Assembly (NCBI GenBank): GCA_039105265.1
Contig: JAPFFF010000051.1
Coordinates: forward strand, 806,001 to 870,000
Length of the DNA stretch: 64,000 nucleotides
Origin: Tritrichomonas musculus
Lineage: Eukaryota; Parabasalia; Tritrichomonadida; Tritrichomonadidae
Reading direction: 5' to 3'
The translations under genes were made by a program, and so were the position numbers. The notes below the pieces were generated by a model that was given only the letters and a program-made list of their open reading frames with translations, had not been told where the DNA came from and did not search any database. Below are positions 27,697 through 37,977 of this stretch, one piece after another. Position 1 is the first letter of the stretch. The number at the start of each line of letters is the position of its first letter.

Positions 27697-28347
27697 TATA
27701 TTCTTCAGTAAGATACTTTTAATAAAATTTGACGCAAAAAACAAAATCTATTCTTTTTTATCTAATAAAAATTAATAAAATGCAGAATAAATTCTAAAAA
27801 GCATTATGTATATAATTATATTTAATAATTATATATATATAATTGGAAAAGGTAAACCACCAAAAGAAACTCAACTAAAAGGCATTTAATAAAATGTGAA
27901 ATTAATTAGTTGCTATAGATGCTGAGCACTTAAATGCTATGGAAAATGAAATCAAATTTTGAGAATAATTTTTGAATATTTCTTTCAAAAAGTTAAAAAG
28001 GATTCACTCAAATTTGTATAACTCACAAATATTACAATGAGCTAATTGAATCCAAAAGTATATCTAGAGTTTTGAAAAAGAACATTAACCAAACTAATTC
28101 AATAACTTCATGAAATACAATTTAACCGTCTATTTCAATTCATCCTACTTTTTTTTTTTTTTTTTTTTTTTTTATATTTTTTTATCTACATATGATAAAG
28201 ACAAAATCGCTTCTTATTTGATTCCAAAGCATCCGATTAATCGGTTTAAATAAAACTTATATTTGGCGAATATCTTACTTATTGATTTATTAACAAAATA
28301 GAAAATTATTTACAAGATACTTTATTCAAAATAATTATAATAATAAT
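27697..28347. other. Intergenic with T25 run
   Basis: AT-rich, with a run of 25 T at 28149-28173. Convergent 3' ends on both sides. No gene seen. Confidence 0.6.
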
Positions 28348-29193
28348 TTAACTTAAAAGAATGTTAGCAGCAGTATTTTCATTTTTATCTGCAGCTAAAT
28401 AAACCTGAATAACATAATCAATTGGACAATTAGATATTTGTGCTAATCTTTGAACAGCCTCTCTATCTTCTGGCGTTAATTGTGCCATTAGTTGGCTAAT
28501 GGTATTTTGTTCCTGCTGCTGCTGTGGAGCTTGAACAGGAGGGGGTGGACGAGCTGGACCATTTCCCGAAGGAATTGAACCAAGGAGAGTGCCTGGATCA
28601 ATTCCAAGATCATTACATGCACGCTCTATTGTAGCACCAAAAGTGTCAATATCGACTGGTTGAGCTCTTCTATTTCTAACATCATCAACAGGCAATAATG
28701 AAGGATTTAGTCCATGACTTGATATAAAAAGATCTAGATGCTGTCTAATTGATGGATCAAGGAATCTCTCAATTATTCCAATAACATTCTCAAGTGCACT
28801 TGGCTGGAGTTGAATAACTCTAGTGAAAACGCGATCAATTGGATTTCCATCTGGCTGAACTGGCGCTATGGTTTGAGTAAGGTCTTGTAAAAGTTCCTTT
28901 AATATTTGGTATGCTTCTGGAGAATTAATAGCATATACATTATCACCATATTTGACTTTTGGTGCTGGTACATATGTGTGAACTAAAATATAATCTTTTT
29001 CTGAAAGATTAAGCGAACCGATTGTCTGATCATCTTTCAATAATTTTGCCTTAAAAAGCATATTTATTTTGGATGGGTTGGAACCTTCAATCATTTTCGA
29101 TAAATTTTCTTTTGTCTGTAAGATTGTTGTTGCTGGATCGAGTTCAATTTGACAAAATTTGTTTTTTGGGATGCGGAAACGAATGAGAACCAT
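28348..29193 (-). CDS. UBL-UBA ubiquitin receptor (Rad23/ubiquilin-like)
   Basis: 281 residues. Residues 1-73 are a ubiquitin-like domain (TTILQTKENLSKMI, LFKAKLLKDDQTI, DYILVHTY). A helical middle (residues about 90-170, ILKELLQDLT and SALENVIGIIERFLDP) could correspond to the STI1/XPC-binding type segment. A Pro/Gln linker (ARPPPPVQAPQQQQEQ) leads to a C-terminal UBA domain, LTPEDREAVQRLAQI to the end (ANILLS). UBL-UBA proteins carry ubiquitinated substrates to the proteasome. With only one UBA it is closer to ubiquilin/Dsk2 in layout than to Rad23, which has two. An initiator TCATTTT precedes the ATG. Confidence 0.8.
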   Translation of the reverse strand: MVLIRFRIPKNKFCQIELDPATTILQTKENLSKMIEGSNPSKINMLFKAKLLKDDQTIGSLNLSEKDYILVHTYVPAPKVKYGDNVYAINSPEAYQILKELLQDLTQTIAPVQPDGNPIDRVFTRVIQLQPSALENVIGIIERFLDPSIRQHLDLFISSHGLNPSLLPVDDVRNRRAQPVDIDTFGATIERACNDLGIDPGTLLGSIPSGNGPARPPPPVQAPQQQQEQNTISQLMAQLTPEDREAVQRLAQISNCPIDYVIQVYLAADKNENTAANILLS

Positions 29194-29196
29194 TTG

Positions 29197-29203
29197 AAAA
29201 TGA
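29197..29203 (-). promoter_or_regulatory. Initiator TCATTTT
   Basis: TCATTTT on the minus strand, 4 bases upstream of the UBL-UBA ATG. Confidence 0.5.
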
Positions 29204-29644
29204 AATTTTTATAGAACATATCGGTTTCTTATCGGGAATAAACACTCAATTTTTTGAATAGTTTATCAATCAAAATAATCATTTTGAATTAAGCAATATT
29301 TTTTTATTGAATGAAAATTAGTTAAATATATAACATTATTTTAAATTCATATTGCCTTCTTATTTTAAGTAATGAATTTTTTTCATAAAATCAAATTTTT
29401 TAATTCAATTTAATCATTTTAAAATTTAAAAAAAAAGAATGTACAATATTATTTACTAATACTGAATTCATTTTAAGATGTCTAATTATAACTTTATATT
29501 AGAGAAAAAGTTAATATTTAAAAAGATTTTTCTAAATATTCAAACATAGTTTTGTTTCAAACTATCCCAGCTTTTTCAATTATCAAAACAAAATTTCAAT
29601 ATCATTTATATAATTTTTTACATTTTTTATAATTTGGTAGCTTT
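29204..29644. other. Intergenic between divergent genes
   Basis: AT-rich upstream region shared by the UBL-UBA and BspA membrane genes. No further motif identified. Confidence 0.5.
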
Positions 29645-31135
29645 ATGCTATTCGTTTATTCTTTTTTAATATACCATTCGATATCAAAATGCAAATATAT
29701 AGAAATTACAGATACTTCAGAACTTATCTTTCCAATTGGAGAAATACCAAAAGAAAATTATATGGATTGTTCACAAATTAAAGGTCAATTGACTATTACA
29801 TCCCAAATCAATTCAATAGATGAAAGAGCATTTTACGGTTGTTCTGGATTATATGGCAATTTAATTTTTGAAAATAATATGGACAAAATTGGAAATCAAG
29901 CATTTTATGGAACCAATTTTTTACGTGTAATTTATAAAGGATATAGTAATGTTAGTTGCGAACTAGGCTCTCTTCCTGATATACCAATTTATGTGACAGA
30001 CAAATTCTTTACGTTACAAACTTTATGTGGCCATCCTGTTATAAAAGGTGACTTTGACCAATTGATCAATGAATCAATACCAGAAATTACGGATCCTCCA
30101 ACTCCCTCAATGACAGAAACTCCAACCGAGATCATTACAGAAGAGCCGACTCCAATAGAGACCCCAACAGAGACTCCAACAGAAAGCATGCTAATTGATC
30201 AATGCAAGCATCCTGAAATTACTGACACGAGCCAATTAATTTTTTCATCAGTCATCGATAATAACGAATTTGCTTACTGCTCTCAAATAAACGGTAAAAT
30301 CACGTTTCCATCAACTTTAAAAACCATTGGATCATCTGCTTTTTACAATTGTATTGGTTTGTCAGGATCACTCGATATACCAAGCAGTGTTGAAAATATT
30401 GAGTCTTATGCTTTTCAAGGCTGTTCAAATTTGAATGGCAATTTGGTCATAAACTCAGAATTGAAGAAACTTGGAAGCGAAGCCTTTAGAACAACCAACT
30501 TTTCCAAAGTGATTTATTATGGAAAAGACGTTCCAGAATGCGGCGAAAATCCGTTTCCTGACAATCAAGTCATTTTTGTTACACGTGATTTCACAAATGA
30601 CACTTTTTTCGGTTATCCTATTTCGTACATTGAAGAAGAAGAAGTATCTTCATCAATTTCACAGGAAGAACCGTCTTCTGAAATTGAGACAGAAATCAAT
30701 TCAATTGAAATTAATTCAATAGAAAGCTCAGAATTTTTTCAGACAACAGAAATAACAACGACTTTTTCTGAGCAACCGTCAGAATTGAATATAACGGAAA
30801 TATTTGAGGCATCATCTGATGTGTCACAAGAGCCAACTCAAGAGCCGCTCGCTACTGAAAGAAACGTGAAAAAAAAGAAATTAAGTTCTGGTGCTGTTGT
30901 TGGCATCATTGTTGCTTGTGTTGTCTTTTCTATTGCCGTCATTGTCCTTCTTATTTACTTCTTTTCGCTCAGAAGAAGAGGCCTTCATCTCGATGAAGAT
31001 ACACTGACAACAAACACGCTGCACGACATACATGAAGTGGCTGATATAAATAACAACAACGACAATCAGAATGAAGACAATAAAAACGATAATGATCATT
31101 TTGAAAACGCAAATAATGTTAAATTAAATATATAA
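29645..31135 (+). CDS. BspA-like type I membrane protein
   Basis: 496 residues. A hydrophobic N-terminus (MLFVYSFLIYHSIS) serves as signal peptide. Two homologous modules follow, each beginning C(K)..EITDTS(E/Q)LIF and holding BspA LRR units (INSIDERAFYGCSGL; KTIGSSAFYNCIGLSGS), ending in a TTNF..VIY.G strand motif. A Thr/Pro-rich stalk (TEEPTPIETPTETPTES) links them. A second Ser/Glu-rich stalk precedes one membrane segment, VVGIIVACVVFSIAVIVLLI, then RRR and an acidic Asn-rich tail. This is the layout of Trichomonas surface BspA proteins, which are candidate adhesins or mucin binders. Start ATG agrees with the signal peptide. Confidence 0.85.
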   Translation: MLFVYSFLIYHSISKCKYIEITDTSELIFPIGEIPKENYMDCSQIKGQLTITSQINSIDERAFYGCSGLYGNLIFENNMDKIGNQAFYGTNFLRVIYKGYSNVSCELGSLPDIPIYVTDKFFTLQTLCGHPVIKGDFDQLINESIPEITDPPTPSMTETPTEIITEEPTPIETPTETPTESMLIDQCKHPEITDTSQLIFSSVIDNNEFAYCSQINGKITFPSTLKTIGSSAFYNCIGLSGSLDIPSSVENIESYAFQGCSNLNGNLVINSELKKLGSEAFRTTNFSKVIYYGKDVPECGENPFPDNQVIFVTRDFTNDTFFGYPISYIEEEEVSSSISQEEPSSEIETEINSIEINSIESSEFFQTTEITTTFSEQPSELNITEIFEASSDVSQEPTQEPLATERNVKKKKLSSGAVVGIIVACVVFSIAVIVLLIYFFSLRRRGLHLDEDTLTTNTLHDIHEVADINNNNDNQNEDNKNDNDHFENANNVKLNI

Positions 31136-32351
31136 AACATGTAGTCAATGTATCGTGATGAAACTTCATTCAAATCTTTTGATAACCTTTCTTTCAGAAA
31201 TTTTAAGAAGATTTCAAAGAAAAGTATTCAAAAGGATTTCAAATAAATGTAAAGTATAATTTATGCAAAATCTTTTTTTATTTATTTATTTTATTTTTGT
31301 CAAGTAATTCTTTTAAGTAATGATAATCATATCTGCCTTTGAAGCAGAAATTTGAGACCATATTGAATAGTTGAATAATTATTCCACCATTTGACAGTTG
31401 CATAAATGAAAAATGGATCAATAGAGAAAATTTCATTGGGTACAAATCAAGTACATTGAAGAGTTAAAAAATAATAATAATAATAAATGTTCTCCATTTT
31501 TTCAAAACGTTTACTGCCAAATCTAGTTGGTGGAGAGGTACAAATCAAGTACATTTAGAAACGGCAATATTTTTGGTGGAGAGGTACAGATTGTATTTTA
31601 TATAAAAATAATAAAGCAAAAAGAAATAATCTAAAGGATAAAAAGTTAATAAAATAGAATATTTATAATATGTAATGATATTATAAAATAGATAAGTTGT
31701 TTTATTAATTAGAAAGTAATTTATTTTTAGAAATAATAACATTTTTTTGATATTCAAATTCAAATCCAAAAAATATTGAGATAAATTATTAAAACTAATT
31801 TAAAGTTTGATTTTAATTATCAAAAAACAAACGAATGAATTATCATTATATACATCATACGATAGATTTTTCAATATATTATTTTTTGTTAATCTATCAA
31901 AATAATAATGATGGTTATTCAAAATCTCTAAAAAAAATGAATAAATTTGAATTCAACTGTATAAAATTGAAAGAATTCGTTTATGTTTTTGAATTGTTAA
32001 AATTTAGGTGTTATAAACTAATCTAATAAAAATAGAAAGAACTGAATAAAAAAACTATCATTTTTTTCAACATGAGTAAATTACATCAATCTTAAATTAT
32101 TATAAATACAAAACCAAACGATTTTTCATTATTATTATTATATCATATTTTAATTTTTTTTGCTAATTAAAGTTATATTTTGCTCTAAAGAAATTTAACT
32201 CATTTAATTATAAATTTATAGAAAAGAATAAAAAAATCTATAATTTTTATTGAAATATAGTGCAATTCTAGTTTTAAAAAATTCTCTCAAAACCTTAACT
32301 TACAAACAGAAATTCTTACTTTCAATCATTCAATTTATAAAAACAAAAAAT
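31136..32351. other. Intergenic with transposon relics
   Basis: AT-rich. Holds the GGTACAAATC repeat relic at 31439-31595. The rest shows no supported gene. Confidence 0.5.
31439..31595. mobile_element. Relic of the GGTACAAATC element family
   Basis: GGTACAAATCAAGTAC occurs at 31439-31454 and 31537-31552 in the same direction, with a third partial copy (GGTACAGATTGTA) near 31583. The second continues TTTAGAAACGGCAAT, matching the intact element end at 34621 (TTTAGTAACCGCAAT). A broken or nested insertion. Confidence 0.5.
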
Positions 32352-32358
32352 TCATTTT
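32352..32358 (+). promoter_or_regulatory. Initiator TCATTTT
   Basis: TCATTTT, 7 bases before the small ubiquitin-like gene. Confidence 0.5.
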
Positions 32359-32365
32359 TTTTTAA

Positions 32366-32593
32366 ATGAAAATCGATATTTGTCTTCCATCAGGACGCGT
32401 GATCCATTATGAGGTTGACCCAAAGGAAACGATTTTTAGTCTTAAAAAAAGGTTTGAAGTTGAATCAAAGATAGATCCAAAAGTGTCAGCATTAATTTAC
32501 AATGACAGGCTATTAGATGATAACGACACCATTGATTCATATAACTTGAAAGATAATTCATTACTGATATCATCAATTTTATGGCTTGATTAA
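32366..32593 (+). CDS. Small ubiquitin-like protein
   Basis: 75 residues forming a single beta-grasp domain: KIDICLPSGRVIHYEVDP, TIFSLKKRFE, ALIYNDRLLDDNDTIDSYN, SLLISSIL. The layout matches ubiquitin (76 residues) but the C-terminus is WLD with no Gly-Gly, so it cannot be conjugated like ubiquitin unless processed. It is more likely a ubiquitin-fold adaptor or a type-2-style UBL fragment. The initiator and open frame suggest it is a real gene. Confidence 0.7.
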   Translation: MKIDICLPSGRVIHYEVDPKETIFSLKKRFEVESKIDPKVSALIYNDRLLDDNDTIDSYNLKDNSLLISSILWLD

Positions 32594-33014
32594 TAATTTG
32601 CAATTTAATTCTCGTATTTGTTCTGATAATGATAGATAATAAAAAATAATGATTACAATATTAATCTTTATTCTTTATTTTCTTTTGCATCCTTTTTAAC
32701 GATATTTTGGTGACTAAATTCTACCAAGCTCACTAAAATATCAAATCATTAATTCATAATCAATTGAAATGCATGTACATCATTATGATAATAGGGGAAA
32801 TAATCAAAAAATAATACTCAACGATATTAAGTATATTTAGCTAGATATTGTTTGCTTTTCCAATAAAAAAATCAATGATGTTAGGAATAATTAGCATCTT
32901 TTAAATCTATATAATTGATCTTTGTGAATATATGTTCATAGTTAAAATCAAATATGATTTTAACTTTTTCTATATTTTATCTTACTTTCCAAAAAATATA
33001 TTGAAAAAATCAAA
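32594..33014. other. Intergenic, AT-rich
   Basis: Nothing supported between the UBL gene and the mariner relic. Confidence 0.55.
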
Positions 33015-33016
33015 TA

Positions 33017-33720
33017 TAGTGTTCCGAAAAAATATTGATAAGAATTATTTTTAAAATTTTTAATTTAAAAAGTTAAATTTCTTATCAATATTTTTTCGGC
33101 AATTGAAAAAGTTGATTTTTTATTAAAAATTAAAATTAAAATCTTACTTGATTGCCTTGCACTTCGAGGCATTGTTTCAATTTCTTTGGAAAAGAATCAA
33201 TCAAAGAATTGTTTGTTGCTAAACTTAGATTATTCCATATAAAGAATAAAATTTGTGTTCAGGAAACATTTGCCATTTCAGCTCCAGGGATTTCAGGAAA
33301 CATTATTGCTTTAACGTATATGAAATACTTGATTTCATTTGTTAATATTTGTGGTCGGCAAGGTTGTGTTTTTTCTGGTCTCCCTTCATCAATCTATTTA
33401 GCTACTGCTTTGACGCAATTTAACGAAATACTTAATGCATCAGCTGTTTTGCTTTTATTAAAATTGTGCGATTGCAGAACCACTTGCGATTAAATTATAG
33501 CGTTCGTTTGTATTTTTTGGTAAAGAAAACAAATAAATAAAAGGTCAAAAGATTGACCAACAATTGATTCATAAATTCATGAATAGGTCATTAAATTTGA
33601 ATGAATTTGAAAGAAATTTTAAAATTCTCTCAAATTATTTTTAAATAAATTTTCTCAATTTTTTCAATGAAACATGAAAATTTCTCTCAAATTTCTTATC
33701 AATATTTTTTAGGACCACTA
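33017..33720 (-). mobile_element. Mariner/Tc1-type relic with internal deletion
   Basis: Ends TAGTGTTCCGAAAAAATATT and, inverted, TAGTGGTCCTAAAAAATATT, each beside TA (33015-33016 and 33721-33722). The interior reads on the minus strand as the N-terminal helix-turn-helix of a transposase (KSKTADALSISLN, then GRPEK..PCRP; 33490-33310) followed closely by its C-terminal end (IWNNLSLATNNSL, IDSFPKKLKQ; 33265-33150). The DDE catalytic core is absent and the frame has stops, for example right after CVKAVAK. The left end also holds a perfect 21-bp inverted repeat (33024-33044 with 33079-33099). Mariners are common in Trichomonas genomes. Confidence 0.75.
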
Positions 33721-33912
33721 TAATTCATTCAATTTTTAATAACAAAAAGAATAAATTTATTTTCATCATAATGAGACATTCGCTTACTTATCAATTTTCT
33801 TGTTGATATATCGTTATGTTTCAAAAGAAATTTTTTTTGAATAATACATTTAATTAAACAACTTGCAATAAAAATAATAATTTTTATTTCATATATTTAG
33901 TATTTATTGATT

Positions 33913-34340
33913 TCATGGTGAAAAAATTGATCCAAACAATTCTATGCATGATAAATAAATGAAGTTGTTGCCAATCTGGTTTCCCCAAGATTGGAACTGG
34001 ACGAAACGGATGTACCTGTAAAACTTCCTATTGTTTTTATTGCATAGTAAATAACTTTGTTTGTTACTTCCATTCAGCTCTTTTCTATTCTTTTCCATAT
34101 CGATTATGTCCCAATAAACGTCATCATTTGATCCAATAAAATATGTACATATTGTATATGATATTATTTGGACCTTTCTGTTCAAGAAATCGAATTCAAT
34201 CCAACCATCATCATTTTTAATAGGCGATTTGAAATTGTAGAAATAATGATTGATATGTTCGACATTTCAATTGAATGTAATTTCAAAACAAATTTTGCCT
34301 CTCAAATTTCAATTAAGAAATTGAAAGAATTTTCTGATAC
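33913..34340 (-). pseudogene. Discoidin-like (F5/8 C-type) domain fragment
   Basis: The minus strand reads FKSPIKNDDGWIEFDFLNRK, then SYTICTYF..SNDDVYWDIIDMEKNRKELNGS, and FRYIRF-type ending (YRYIRFVQF, YLSCIELFGSIF). That is the C-terminal discoidin-like beta sandwich common in trichomonad BTB and kinase proteins. An in-frame TGA near 34268 and the lack of an upstream partner domain mark it as a remnant. Confidence 0.65.
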
Positions 34341-34616
34341 AGATTTATTTGGGTTTTTATAATAAACTTGATATTTATTTTTTAAAATACGGTATATATA
34401 ATGCTATAAATCACAAAATGATTTGAATTTTACAAGATAAAGTATAACTAAATCATTATTAAGATACCCATATCCAAAGGATTCAGCTCTCAAAGCCTCT
34501 TGTTCCACCAAATGAGCTTTATTTTTATTTTAATTTCATTAGAAATACACACATAAAAAAAAAAATTCTGAATAAGCAATTATAAAAAAAAAAAGGCAAC
34601 TTTGTAAGTAAATCTT
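34341..34616. other. Intergenic, AT-rich
   Basis: Nothing seen. Confidence 0.5.
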
Positions 34617-34620
34617 TTAA

Positions 34621-34871
34621 GGTACAAATCCAGTACGTTTAGTAACCGCAATTTTTTTTGACATTCTTTGAGAATAAATAAAAAAATAAAATGACGTGTT
34701 AAATAAAAAACGATTATTTCCATCCATTTCATATAACATGTCATAATGTTTATTTAAATTGTAAAATAAGTGTCAAAAACAAACCTAGTCAATTTAAACT
34801 TTTTCAGAGACATGCAACTATTCAAATAATAAACGTTCTCCTGTTCAAAAAATAAGTACTGGATTTGTACC
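34621..34871. mobile_element. 251-bp MITE with TTAA duplication, GGTACAAATC family
   Basis: GGTACAAATCCAGTAC at 34621-34636 is perfectly inverted at 34856-34871, and TTAA flanks both ends (34617-34620, 34872-34875). Non-coding. Related ends lie at 31439-31595. With the 2.2-kb element at 15.5 kb it shows that TTAA-targeting transposition operated here more than once. Confidence 0.7.
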
Positions 34872-34875
34872 TTAA

Positions 34876-35874
34876 TTCTACAAATCATAAATCTACAATT
34901 TAGCATTGTTAATTGATAATAAAAAATGAATATATTTATTTAAGTTCAGTTTTTAGATTTTTATCAGATTAAATTATTTGAAAGAATCTCTGGAATTTTC
35001 ACTTTTTCAATTGTATTGTTTTCAAAAAGAAATGATTTCGATGAATCATACACATAGTTTTTATAGCATATTAAACCTTCTTGGATTTTTTAAAACATCT
35101 TATTATTCTTTTTCTTTTGTTCTTCATTTAAATAATTTGATTGATTTCGTAAATTTTAAAGAAAATGAAAAAATAAATCGAATATATATGCATTATTTAT
35201 TTGTTAAACATTTTATATCATAGAATGACTAATTCAATAAACTAATATTGAAAAATTAGTCAATTTATTTTTGAATTTAATTGAATACATAATATCTGAA
35301 AATTTGACTTACTTTGTTCGAAATGCGATTTTATAAATATATAGTATGTATGAGACTTTTGGAATTCAATGAACACGTTTTCACCATTTGATATTGTCTG
35401 ACTCATGAAATAAATACAATTCAAAATTTTTGCCATTGAATGCGTATATCGGCCTTAAAATGTGTTGTGTATTGTGATAAAAGAAATTTAATGTCATTAA
35501 TCAATAAATAATGCATATGTAGATAATGTATTTGACTTTTAATATATATCTCAATTTTTATTATTTATTGACAAAAATGAACTGAACTTCACAACTTTTT
35601 TGGACTTTTTTCAATGCTTTTTTATCGATTTGTGATTAATCTCATGATTTAAAAACAGGAAAATATTAATCAAAATTCTTTATAATATATATCATACCAA
35701 AATCAAGTCAATTCGTTGAAATCTTTTTTTTTTTTGACTAACTCTGCTCGATCAAATCATTCAAAAAGTTTGCTTTAAAATACAAAAAAAAAAAAAGTTT
35801 TAAAAACATAAAAATCAAAATAAAAAAGTTTATTAGTAGAGTTAGTTATTATTAGTCATCTCAAAAGATTTATT
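34876..35874. other. Intergenic; includes copy 1 of the RCC1-kinase 3' flank repeat
   Basis: No gene is supported. From about 35290 to 35870 the sequence resembles 40000-40745 and 41330-42310 (GACTTACTTTGTTCGAAAT, TTTGACTTTTAATATATAT, TTTGACTAACTCTG), so the downstream flank of the RCC1-kinase gene is a repeated segment. Confidence 0.55.
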
Positions 35875-37977
35875 TCAATACTTTGGAAGTTTCTTTTTGT
35901 GTTCGCTGACTGAGTTACGGACTTCATGAACTTCCGATTCTGAAAGATCAACAACTTTGTAGTCGTTCTTATCGAGTTCATTCAAAATAGATTCAAAGCT
36001 CGGACGTTTCTTGGGATCAAAGTTCCAGCACGCGTCGATGATTCTGCGCGAGACGTCGGTGAAGCTGCTTGGAATTCGGGCCTTCTTCCCGGTCCCGATG
36101 TCGATGATGCTGATTCGCGGCATTTCGCCGCCGCTCACAATGAAGAAAAGCAGAACGCCGAACGAGTAAACGTCAACTTTCTCGTCGTATTTTTCTTCCC
36201 TCAAAAGTTCTGGCGCCATGAACTTTTGTGTCCCGCCGACTGATGTCGTGCTTTGATCGTCCGTCGACTGAAGAGTCGCAATTCCGAAGTCGCTCACGCG
36301 GATCCCGCCGTCGCTTCCGATCAGGATGTTCGATGGCTTCAGGTCGCGGTGAATCAGGCCACGCTTGTGGACGTAGCGCATCGCTTCCGCAATCTCGTAC
36401 GCCATAAACGCAATCGAAGCTTCCTCCTGCTTCCCGCTCCTCAGAAGAGAAGCAAGGTCGCAAGCGCAAAGCTCGAGAAGGATCGACGGCGGGTGCTCCG
36501 CGTCGCTCAGGCACATCCCAAACGCGCGGACGATGTTCGGGTGCTCGAGCATGCTCAGCTTCTCGTACTCGCCGATGAATCGACGCTGCTGCGAAACACT
36601 CGCGTCTCTCACATTCATCTCCTTCAGCGCGTACTTCACCTCCTTCACAACTTCTGACACTTTTCCCATCCCTCCAAATCCAAGTTCGCGTGTCACTTTT
36701 AGACTGTCAATCGTACTCCTTTCAAGAATGGAAAAACCGTTTTTGTTACTCGAACTGCTGCCCGACTGCTGATGACGAAGCCTCGAAATCTCTTCTTTCT
36801 GTTTCGAGTTCTCTTCTTTGAGTAATGCAATCTCTTCTTTAAGTCTCAAAATTTCATCGTTTGTGGTGTCTGCCACTTTTTCTTTGATTCGCCTGTTTGG
36901 CGTGTTTGCTGGCGGTTCTGTTCCAACAAAAACAAATGAAATACCACTTCCTGCAATGCAGAATGAAGCACCGCCTCTGATCGTTGTCTCAGCTGGTGTG
37001 GAAATATCGGAACCTGGTTCAGCGGTGAGGAGCTGGCCATAACCGTTACGTCCACACGCGAGGACCTTCCCTTCTGATGTCATGAAAAGTGAATGAGCAC
37101 CGCCAGCTGAGGCTGAAATGATTTTGTGTTTCAGTCCTGAAATTTCTGTGAATTCGCTTGCTGATGATCGTCCTCCCAGTCCCAGACGGCCACGCCAATC
37201 TGATCCGCGGACAAAGACTCGCCCATCTTTACAAACTGCCAGACAGTGACCAGATATGCCTGACACTTCGATGATTTCTTTTCCTTCAAGTTCTTTCACT
37301 ATTCCAAATGTCAATTTCCCACCTGCCTCACTATCATATGGAACATTTGCACAGAAGACTCGACCACTCGAGCCAGATGCAATGACGAATGACATGCAGC
37401 AGGCGATGCTGACTGGCTTCTCACTCTGTGGAAGGACTGACTTTTCAATATTCTCTCTTCCTGCCTCCATGTCTCCTGTTGTTATATAAAATATTGATCC
37501 TTCTGTGTCGACTGCTGCTGCTGTGTAAAAGCCACCAAAAAGATGAATAAGATTGTGACCATTTATGTTCACAAAAACTGGAGTGCCGCTTTCGTGTGAT
37601 GAATGAGCATATGCAAGCTGGTTGTTCTTTGAACTGGAACTAGAAAAAAGGTACAGAGTGTAATAATCGCCACAAACAGCTGAAATAAGTTGGCAAGGAC
37701 GACCTTCCTTGTCTTTCAGTTCAACGAGTTCTTCTTTAGAAATAACTTCTTTCTTATGCGTTCCAAGGATTTGCCCATCTTTATTATTACCTACTGCATA
37801 GCCTTGTCCTTCTTTTGTAATAAAAATCGTGTGACTAGAGCACGCTGAAAAAGAGGAAAGTGAAGAAATGTTGAGATGGGAGTCGCATGGCGGGCTGATG
37901 CATTGTTCTCCTGAAGTTGAGTTGTTGTTTGATGCTTCGTTAAGTCTGAAATTGTCGTTGTATCCACAAACTTTCAT
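35875..37977 (-). CDS. RCC1-repeat protein kinase (paralogue A)
   Basis: 700 residues. Residues 1-365 form an RCC1-type beta-propeller (repeats with YAVGNNKDGQ, VFVRGSDWRGRLGLGG, VLACGRNGYGQL). A coiled coil follows (about 370-405, EEIALLKEENSKQKEEISRL). The kinase spans about 420-690: GFGGMGKV, Lys in YALKEM, HRDLKPSNIL near 541, DFGIA near 561, APELL, DVYSFGVLLF and KKRPSF. All catalytic residues are intact. The kinase part is strikingly GC-rich. The RCC1 half is almost identical to that of 42326-44617, but the kinase half is only distantly related to it. RCC1-kinase fusions resemble NEK8/9 in order reversed; here RCC1 is N-terminal. Confidence 0.9.
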   Translation of the reverse strand: MKVCGYNDNFRLNEASNNNSTSGEQCISPPCDSHLNISSLSSFSACSSHTIFITKEGQGYAVGNNKDGQILGTHKKEVISKEELVELKDKEGRPCQLISAVCGDYYTLYLFSSSSSKNNQLAYAHSSHESGTPVFVNINGHNLIHLFGGFYTAAAVDTEGSIFYITTGDMEAGRENIEKSVLPQSEKPVSIACCMSFVIASGSSGRVFCANVPYDSEAGGKLTFGIVKELEGKEIIEVSGISGHCLAVCKDGRVFVRGSDWRGRLGLGGRSSASEFTEISGLKHKIISASAGGAHSLFMTSEGKVLACGRNGYGQLLTAEPGSDISTPAETTIRGGASFCIAGSGISFVFVGTEPPANTPNRRIKEKVADTTNDEILRLKEEIALLKEENSKQKEEISRLRHQQSGSSSSNKNGFSILERSTIDSLKVTRELGFGGMGKVSEVVKEVKYALKEMNVRDASVSQQRRFIGEYEKLSMLEHPNIVRAFGMCLSDAEHPPSILLELCACDLASLLRSGKQEEASIAFMAYEIAEAMRYVHKRGLIHRDLKPSNILIGSDGGIRVSDFGIATLQSTDDQSTTSVGGTQKFMAPELLREEKYDEKVDVYSFGVLLFFIVSGGEMPRISIIDIGTGKKARIPSSFTDVSRRIIDACWNFDPKKRPSFESILNELDKNDYKVVDLSESEVHEVRNSVSEHKKKLPKY

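Noticed and set aside
33152-33493. Plus-strand 113-codon frame
   Set aside because: It is the antisense of the mariner transposase remnant.
36173-36772. Several open frames of 70-130 codons opposite and out of frame with the GC-rich kinase
   Set aside because: GC-rich coding DNA lacks stops in other frames. The kinase motifs lie in one minus-strand frame only. The same applies around 13.4-14.2 kb, 42.3-43.6 kb and 3.4-4.5 kb.
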